Assembly (NCBI RefSeq): GCF_900090045.1
Contig: NC_041782.1
Span: 2,008,501 to 2,072,500 of the forward strand
Direction of reading: 5' to 3'
Length of the DNA stretch: 64,000 nucleotides
Source: Plasmodium malariae
Taxonomy: Eukaryota; Apicomplexa; Aconoidasida; Haemosporida; Plasmodiidae
Every line of letters begins with the position of its first letter. The stretch's first letter is position 1. The notes under the pieces are model-generated. The model had not been told where the DNA came from, did no database searches, and saw only the letters and a list, made by a program, of their open reading frames with translations. The translations under genes and the position numbers were made by a program. Positions 58,162 through 64,000 of this stretch are shown here, piece by piece.

Positions 58162-58841
58162 TACATATTTGGGAATAAAAAGCAAAAGGAGTTAATTTCA
58201 ACAGTTAACAAATAATTAATGGAAAAGAAGCTGCTTTATGAGAGATAGTTAAACGAAAAGTGAAAAAAATGAAATGAACTTTTAACATGCTACAAAATGA
58301 GGTGAAACAAAAATTAATAAGCATCATTTGGTTAATTAAATAATTAAGAATTTAAGCTTCTCCTGTCAGTGGAGTGAGGCGTTTAAGCTGTACAGAGCAT
58401 CACAAGCTTTTGTGCTGTTCGGCATTAGCCCCGTGGTGTACATATATATATATGTATATATGTGTATATATGTATATGGATATATGTGTATATGCGTATA
58501 TATGTATATGGATTTATGTATATATGTGTATATGTGTCTATGCGCATATGTGTATATATATATATTTTTTTTTTTTTTTTTTGAGGTATTGTGCTCTTAT
58601 GTAGCTAATTATGTTTGATTGTGAAGTACAGAATTTTCTGTTATTTCTCCACATTTTGCTCTATTTTTCTTTATTTTTCTTCATTAGTCTTTCTTTTTGT
58701 CCGTTTTGATCTTCTTCGTTTTGGTGTGTTTTATTTTGGTCAACCTCCATGACGAGTACAAAGCGCGCAATCTCATACGGATGTGGGTGAAACGTGCATA
58801 TGATTCTTTCCCAACTAGGTACAATCATGAAACCTTATAAT
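55914..58841. other. 2.9-kb intergenic region between convergent genes
   Basis: Lies between the 3' ends of the EHD (+) and alveolin (-) genes. It contains (TA)n (56236-56275), poly(T)/poly(A) runs, including an A30 run near 58129-58158, and a 10-bp-based minisatellite. Short T-rich frames at 56424-57013 have no gene-like features. Confidence 0.65.
57625..57965. repeat. 10-bp based minisatellite (atttaattcg / atttaattta)
   Basis: About 34 units of a 10-mer (atttaattcg, atttaatttt, gtttaattcg), organised in the second half as 40-bp higher-order units (gatttaatttagtttaattcggtttaattc). It lies between convergent genes. Confidence 0.9.
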
Positions 58842-60593
58842 TTAAGCTTGCTCACTTTGAACCGGGGGGACGATGGGAGATATGGTGGTGTAGGAATTGT
58901 TGAGGGTACCAACACTATGATTACTAAAATTCATGGAGTTGTTTTTTTTGAAAATACCATTACTATCGTAGGGGATACTGTTCATAGCGGGTGAGTACTG
59001 ATTCGTGTTAGTAGAGTACTGGTTTGCGTTAGACGAATATTGGTTCATATTGGACGGGTACTGTCTCAATTCGGATGGGTATTGCTTCAAATCGGAGGGA
59101 TATTGCCTCATTTCGGAGGGGTACTGATTCAAACTGGCTGAGTAGGGGCCCATGTTGTGTGCACTCTGGATGCTGTTAAGATAAGGTAAATTCATGGTAG
59201 GAGGAATAGTTTTACTAAAGTCGACTTCTTCATTGTACGTATATGGATTATTAAAAGTATCCTTAAAATTTGTATTATTCATGTACATGTTATTAGTTGA
59301 TGGAGTAAAATTTTCGTTTATGGTATTTGGCTCATTATAAGTAGTAGAAATATTTTGATTTTTGTCATTATGTAATAACAATTCTACAGAAGGGTTTTTC
59401 ATTTTAGCAATTTTGGTGTGGTCATTATTATTTTTATTCCAATTAAACGTGAAACAATTTTTTGTATTATTTTCTCTATTGGATTGCATCATATTACAAT
59501 AGCCAGTGCTACTATTATTATAACTATTGCTACTGTTATTATAACAATTTCCACTATTATTATAACCACTATTACCATTATTGTTTTTATTGTTAATCTG
59601 ATCTTCTTGATAATATAGGGGCAACAGAAGAGGGTTATTCATTGCATCTTTCGGAATAGGATGTTCAATAATACGTTGTACATGCACAGGTACGGGTATT
59701 TCTTTATATCTTGCTTCAATTTTTGGACAAAGGAATTCTTGTACAATTTGAAGTTCGACAGGTACCGGTACATTTCGATCAACTATTTTTTCCACTGGGA
59801 ATGTCCTATAATGTGCCATAGGTACTTCAACAGGTTTTGGAATATGTCTATATTGAGGAGAAACAATATTTCTGTAAATATGTTGTACATGTGGTACCTC
59901 AACTATTTTTTCCACATGAAAAGGTCTATCGACAATTTGAGTATAAGGAACATCTTTTTTTACTACTTCTGGGATATACTCAGGTATTTCTTGTACTTTT
60001 TCAATATTTACATTTTTTAATTCTATTTGTGGTATTTCAACAATTTTTTCTTTTATCACTTTTTTAGGTACAGGTATGATTCTTTCTTGAACCATAATTT
60101 TAGGTACTTCTATAATTTTTTCTTGATATACATACTGAGGTACTTCAACAATTTTGTCAACTACTTTTATCTGTGGAACTTCAACTACTTTTTCTTGAAA
60201 AATCGTCTTCGGGCATTTTTTTATCCTTTCATGAATAACAGGTTTAGGTACATGTATAAGTTTTTCTTGTAAAATAACATGTGGTACTTCTACAAGTTTT
60301 TCTATATAATGTACTTGAGGTACTTCAATAATTTTTTCTTCAATTTCTGGTTTCATTATTTCTACAATTTTTTCTTGAATTAGAGGTTTTAAAAGTCTTG
60401 CATTCTGTGGTGGATTTTTCATATAATTTTCCCCGTCATCTTGGCTAGTACTTTTAGAAAATATTTTGTCTACAACTGAGTAATACTGTTCGTTAGGTTC
60501 ACTTTTTGTTGTTTCGTCATTACATGTATCACAAAATTTTGGTTCTTGTCCCCTGCACTTAGACACCTCCGCGCAGTTGTTGAACATTGCCAT
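58842..60593 (-). CDS. IMC1e: Alveolin / inner membrane complex protein, probably IMC1e
   Basis: An intermediate-filament-like protein of the subpellicular network under the inner membrane complex. A single minus-strand exon runs from ATG 60593 (MAMFNNCAEVSKCRG) to TAA 58842; the protein is 583 aa. The core, about residues 70-320, is the alveolin repeat domain: sub-repeats of the type EKIVEVP, EKIIEVPQ and ERIIPVPK alternate with Tyr/His/Val-Pro segments. The N-terminus has four Cys (positions 7, 13, 21, 24) that could be palmitoylated, as in other IMC1 proteins. The C-terminal 260 residues are Asn/Ser/Tyr-rich and contain degenerate heptamers (QYPSELR, QYPSDLK, QYSSNAN) at about 490-540. The identification as IMC1e rests on position, because IMC1e and IMC1a are neighbours near EHD in other Plasmodium species as I recall them. 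The family assignment is firm, the letter less so. Confidence 0.9.
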   Translation of the reverse strand: MAMFNNCAEVSKCRGQEPKFCDTCNDETTKSEPNEQYYSVVDKIFSKSTSQDDGENYMKNPPQNARLLKPLIQEKIVEIMKPEIEEKIIEVPQVHYIEKLVEVPHVILQEKLIHVPKPVIHERIKKCPKTIFQEKVVEVPQIKVVDKIVEVPQYVYQEKIIEVPKIMVQERIIPVPKKVIKEKIVEIPQIELKNVNIEKVQEIPEYIPEVVKKDVPYTQIVDRPFHVEKIVEVPHVQHIYRNIVSPQYRHIPKPVEVPMAHYRTFPVEKIVDRNVPVPVELQIVQEFLCPKIEARYKEIPVPVHVQRIIEHPIPKDAMNNPLLLPLYYQEDQINNKNNNGNSGYNNSGNCYNNSSNSYNNSSTGYCNMMQSNRENNTKNCFTFNWNKNNNDHTKIAKMKNPSVELLLHNDKNQNISTTYNEPNTINENFTPSTNNMYMNNTNFKDTFNNPYTYNEEVDFSKTIPPTMNLPYLNSIQSAHNMGPYSASLNQYPSEMRQYPSDLKQYPSELRQYPSNMNQYSSNANQYSTNTNQYSPAMNSIPYDSNGIFKKNNSMNFSNHSVGTLNNSYTTISPIVPPVQSEQA

Positions 60594-61085
60594 GAGAGTC
60601 TGTGCTTTGTTTTGTTAAAAAAGAGGAAAAGATAAGGCGGAACGGGTCAAACAGCGGAAAGCAGTAATAATGCGGTAAATGCAGTAAGGTGAAACTAGAA
60701 GAGAGCTATATATTTTACTGGAACTAAAACTATGAATAAACGTAAATAGGACATACAGTGAATGTGGAGGGCAGTAACAAAAGTGTGTAAACAATGAAAT
60801 GTAGAAAAGAACTGCTAACAAGAAAGGAATTCACTGAGAATATGGTGTTATCGAATATGTAGTAATAACACAAAAATGTAACAAGTATGAAAATATAGCG
60901 CTAACAAAAATGTAGCTTTTTATTTTTGCTGAAGAAGAAAGTGCGCTATTGTTTCCTTTTTACAAGGCCAAAAGCGGACTTAGAAGTTGGCTTAAGAATT
61001 CAAAACTCATAATATATGATAAATTCTTAAAGTCTAATAAAACAAACAACAAAATTTGGTGAGGGGGGGAGGATAGAAAAAATAT

Positions 61086-61088
<3 letters not shown>

Positions 61089-61138
<50 letters not shown>
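61089..61138. repeat. Uninterrupted A50 homopolymer
   Basis: Fifty consecutive A residues, flanked by a further A-rich stretch with regular gcaaaaa/acgcaaaaa interruptions to about 61220. It lies about 500 bp upstream of the alveolin start. Confidence 0.95.
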
Positions 61139-61139
<1 letters not shown>

Positions 61140-61904
61140 GCAAAAAGAAACGCAAAAAAAAACACAAAAAAAACGCAAAAAGTAAATGAAAAAAAATAAA
61201 TGCAAAAAAAAAAAGAAAACAAAACAAAACAATATCAAAAACAAAAACAAAAACAAAAAAAACGTTTCAACAACAAATGTCAGCGTAATTATAGGAGCTG
61301 TCAAAGTGACTAATTAAAACAGTTTGAATTGTATTTAATTAGAATTAAACGCGGTGCAGCAAGTGTACACGTGTTAACTAATTGCAGCTCTGCAATGAGG
61401 TTTTCCTGTTCGCCTTGGAAAATAAATAAATGTCTATATATGGGTGTAATCGTGTGTGTACATTAGTGTATACGCACGTGTATATGCAAGTGTATCAGTA
61501 TATATGTGTGTATATGTACGTATATATATATATATATATTTGTACAATATTCAGAGTTGTTTTGCGAGGTAAAAAAAAAAAAAAAAAAATTAACCGTAGT
61601 GAAAAATTGTAGAATCTTGCACAATATTCACGTGTGCGAAAAATTTTGTAAATTTGTAGGTGAGGGGGGGAAATATTTTTCTTTTTTTTCTATTTTTTTT
61701 ACCCTTTTTTTTTTTCTTTACTTTTTGCTGCATTTTTTCCTTTTTTTTTTTTTTTTTTTTTTTGTTCTGTTTCATGAACTATTTAAGTAGAATTTGCTTA
61801 AAACAGAACGGGTACTTTAAACATAGAAAGGGGGGGTAAATTTGGTTTACCAAGATTTTACATGAGTTATATATAAAAAAAAAAAAATAAAATAAAACGA
61901 AAAA

Positions 61905-62172
61905 AATGGAATAAATAGAATAAATAAATAAAATGAATAAATAAAATGAATAAACAAAATGAATAAACAAAATGAATAAACAAAATGAATAAACAAAATG
62001 AATAAACAAAATGAATAAACAAATGAATAAACAAAATGAATAAACAAAATGAATAAACAAAATGAATAAACAAAATGAATAAACAAAATGAATAAACAAA
62101 ATGAACAAAATGAATAAACAAAATGAATAAACAAAATGAATAAACAAAATGAATAAACAAAATAAATAAGTA
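61905..62172. repeat. 13-bp minisatellite (aaaatgaataaac)
   Basis: About 18 units of aaaatgaataaac. Two shorter units (aaatgaataaac, aaaatgaac) break the register. Non-coding. Confidence 0.92.
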
Positions 62173-62696
62173 GAATAAATAAACTTGTGTGTAAATTAGT
62201 GTACGTGTTCCCATGAGTGGCACTATTTAAACGAACAGTTACACAAGTGATGATACACAAGCTGATGACTAATGTCTTTGCTGCTGTACTGTTTCTACAT
62301 AACATCACGTCTATTCAGGGCATAGCAAAAATGGAAAGCAGTTGTGGATATTTTATTTTTAAGAAACTTCGCTGCCCCTTCGCAAATCAAAAAAAAAAAA
62401 AAAAAATAATAAAACAAATAAAAAATAAAAAATAAAATAAAATAAAAAAAGTAAAATGAAAAGAGTAAAATGAAAAGAGTAAAACTGTAAGAGTAAAATA
62501 GTAAGCGTAATATAATAAGGGTAAAATAAAAAAAAAGAAAAAAACAAGACATTTGTTCTTATATAAAAGGACAAACAAAATGAAAGGCAGATTTTTACAT
62601 TCCCCGCGAGCAATATAAGCTATTTTGACCATGAACGCTTTTATTCTACTGCTTTTGTCCATTTATCACGATCCCTCAGTTCATCATACATTTTGT

Positions 62697-62786
62697 ATTG
62701 TACATAACACATTATACATTACACGTTATACATTACACGTTATACATTACACGTTATACATTACACGTTATACATTACACGTTATA
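62697..62786. repeat. 14-bp minisatellite (ttatacattacacg)
   Basis: Five to six near-perfect 14-bp units in non-coding DNA. Confidence 0.9.
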
Positions 62787-64000
62787 TGAATATGTTATTA
62801 TTTCCCTTCCCTTTTCTTGCTTATTCGTTTTCTTATTTGTTTTTCCTTTTCCTTGTTTATTTGCTTTCTTCTCTTTTCGCTTACCTTAGTTTTTTGCTTA
62901 ACATGACCATGCATTTAAGTGCAGAAATATTAATAGTATGTTTCTTCGCTGTTTTCACAGATGTTATTTTATTAACGTACATGTAAAAGAAGAGGTTTCA
63001 TAATAATTTTAGTTCTCAACAAATTTATCATTTATACTAAAATAAACACAAGTAGAAAAAAGGAAATGTTTTTTAAGATGGCGAGTACATATACATATTT
63101 CCATTAAGTAAAAAAATATTAAGGGAGAAAATATATGTTACATTAAGATTGTACAGATTTGATATGAAGGAAATCGCTATGTCATTAAGTACATATCACA
63201 TGTATGTAAAAACCTCTTCAATTATTTTTGCGTTTACTTTTTTCGAGTGAATAACATTACTATGACAAGTTAAATCCATTGTTAGAAATGTGCATTTACA
63301 AGAATAAAGAGAACAAGAGGAAAAAGTTGGCACTATCTTTTTCGTTATATAATAGGGAATATATTTCTTATTAAATAAAACTTGCGAAATGAAAAAAAAT
63401 ATATATTGGTTATGAAAAAATTACCTTTTTTTATTGAGCAAATGGGGAACTATATTAATATAGCTAGCTCTTATAAAAAGTTGTCAACTCTTCTGTTACT
63501 TTTATGTATTAATGTACATGAGTAATAACACATATCCATGTGTACATGATATATATGCTTATAGGTATATATCTGTGTGTATATGTACATATGTGAGTTT
63601 ACATATTGAATAAATATAAAAATATAGACACTTTTTATAATTCCCTCAACCTTTTTCAAAAAGAACTTAAAAATGGTATAGCAAAAAAAAAAAAAAAAAA
63701 AAAAGAATTACCATCACCTTGAACATTGAAAAATGTTAAAAATAAAGTCATTAAATAAAATGTTTTTATTATATGTAATACTGAAGAATTGTTTGTTATC
63801 CATTTTGTGAAGTCTTATGTATTATACTGATCAGTAAAAAATATACTATGTTGAATCTTTTTGCAAACAGGTATACTCGAAAATGTTTCCTTTATCATAA
63901 AAATGTAGAGAAAAGGGGGACTGAAAATTGTTACACAGACATATTTAAAATTTTGGCATATTTTTCATTTTACTACAGCTTCTCTTTTTATTATTTTATT

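Larger units (their letters stand above)
60594..64000. other. 3.4-kb intergenic region, right end of window
   Basis: Upstream of the alveolin gene. It contains a 50-A homopolymer (61089-61138), several poly(T) runs and two minisatellites. A short ATG frame around 62250-62420 has a hydrophobic start but ends in a poly(A) run and is not convincing. No gene is supported up to the right edge. Confidence 0.6.

Noticed and set aside
61905..62172. Regularly spaced repeats that could be mistaken for a CRISPR array
   Set aside because: The units are directly adjacent without unique spacers, and the genome is eukaryotic, so this is a minisatellite.
62217..62435. Short frame with a hydrophobic N-terminus resembling a signal peptide
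   Set aside because: It is only about 60 codons from its ATG, ends in a poly(A) run, and has no splice partner or recognisable domain.

Overview
The window is nuclear DNA of a malaria parasite. It is very AT-rich, with long poly(A)/poly(T) and (TA)n tracts, Asn/Lys/Asp-rich proteins broken up by low-complexity repeats, and short GT-AG introns. The diagnostic gene is the circumsporozoite protein (CSP) at about 40.3-41.5 kb. Its NAAG units with a few NDAG units are the known repeat type of Plasmodium malariae and its near-identical simian form P. brasilianum, so I assign the window to that lineage. The gene order CSP - CGFS glutaredoxin - ribosomal protein eL42 - large unknown protein - EHD ATPase - alveolin agrees with my recollection of the CSP neighbourhood in other Plasmodium species (chromosome 3 in P. 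falciparum, chromosome 8 in P. vivax). This is therefore a conserved internal block, not a subtelomere.

Layout, left to right. Positions 1-3363 (-) hold the N-terminal part of a large Asn/Ser-repeat and coiled-coil protein that runs off the left edge. After 4.5 kb of non-coding DNA comes a giant two-exon gene (7914-22029, +) for a protein of about 4,630 residues with at least nine low-complexity islands. Next are a two-exon apicoplast elongation factor Ts (23562-24976, +), a small coiled-coil protein (26750-27271, +) and a 1,527-residue unknown protein (27900-32483, -). Then comes a probable secreted or exported protein gene (34490-36637, +) with a signal-peptide exon, an RxLxQ motif and a frame break near its 3' end. 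It is followed by CSP (40282-41531, +, frame broken by one base inside the repeat array), a three-exon monothiol glutaredoxin (42949-43706, +), a two-exon eL42/L44 (44606-45130, -), a 1,316-residue unknown protein (46164-50114, -), an EHD/RME-1 type ATPase (54324-55913, +) and an IMC1-family alveolin, probably IMC1e (58842-60593, -). The last 3.4 kb shows no convincing gene.

The genes are independent housekeeping, organelle and stage-specific units, as is normal in Plasmodium; there is no operon. Three of them relate to the invasive or sporozoite stage or the pellicle: CSP, the alveolin, and possibly the secreted protein just upstream of CSP. A cluster of six TGCATG/CATGCA hexamers lies 0.4-0.75 kb upstream of CSP and matches the core recognised by the sporozoite regulator AP2-Sp. 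Nearly every intergenic region carries its own private minisatellite with a 10-52 bp unit. Two genes carry single-base losses in repeat or homopolymer DNA, which look more like assembly errors than true pseudogenes.
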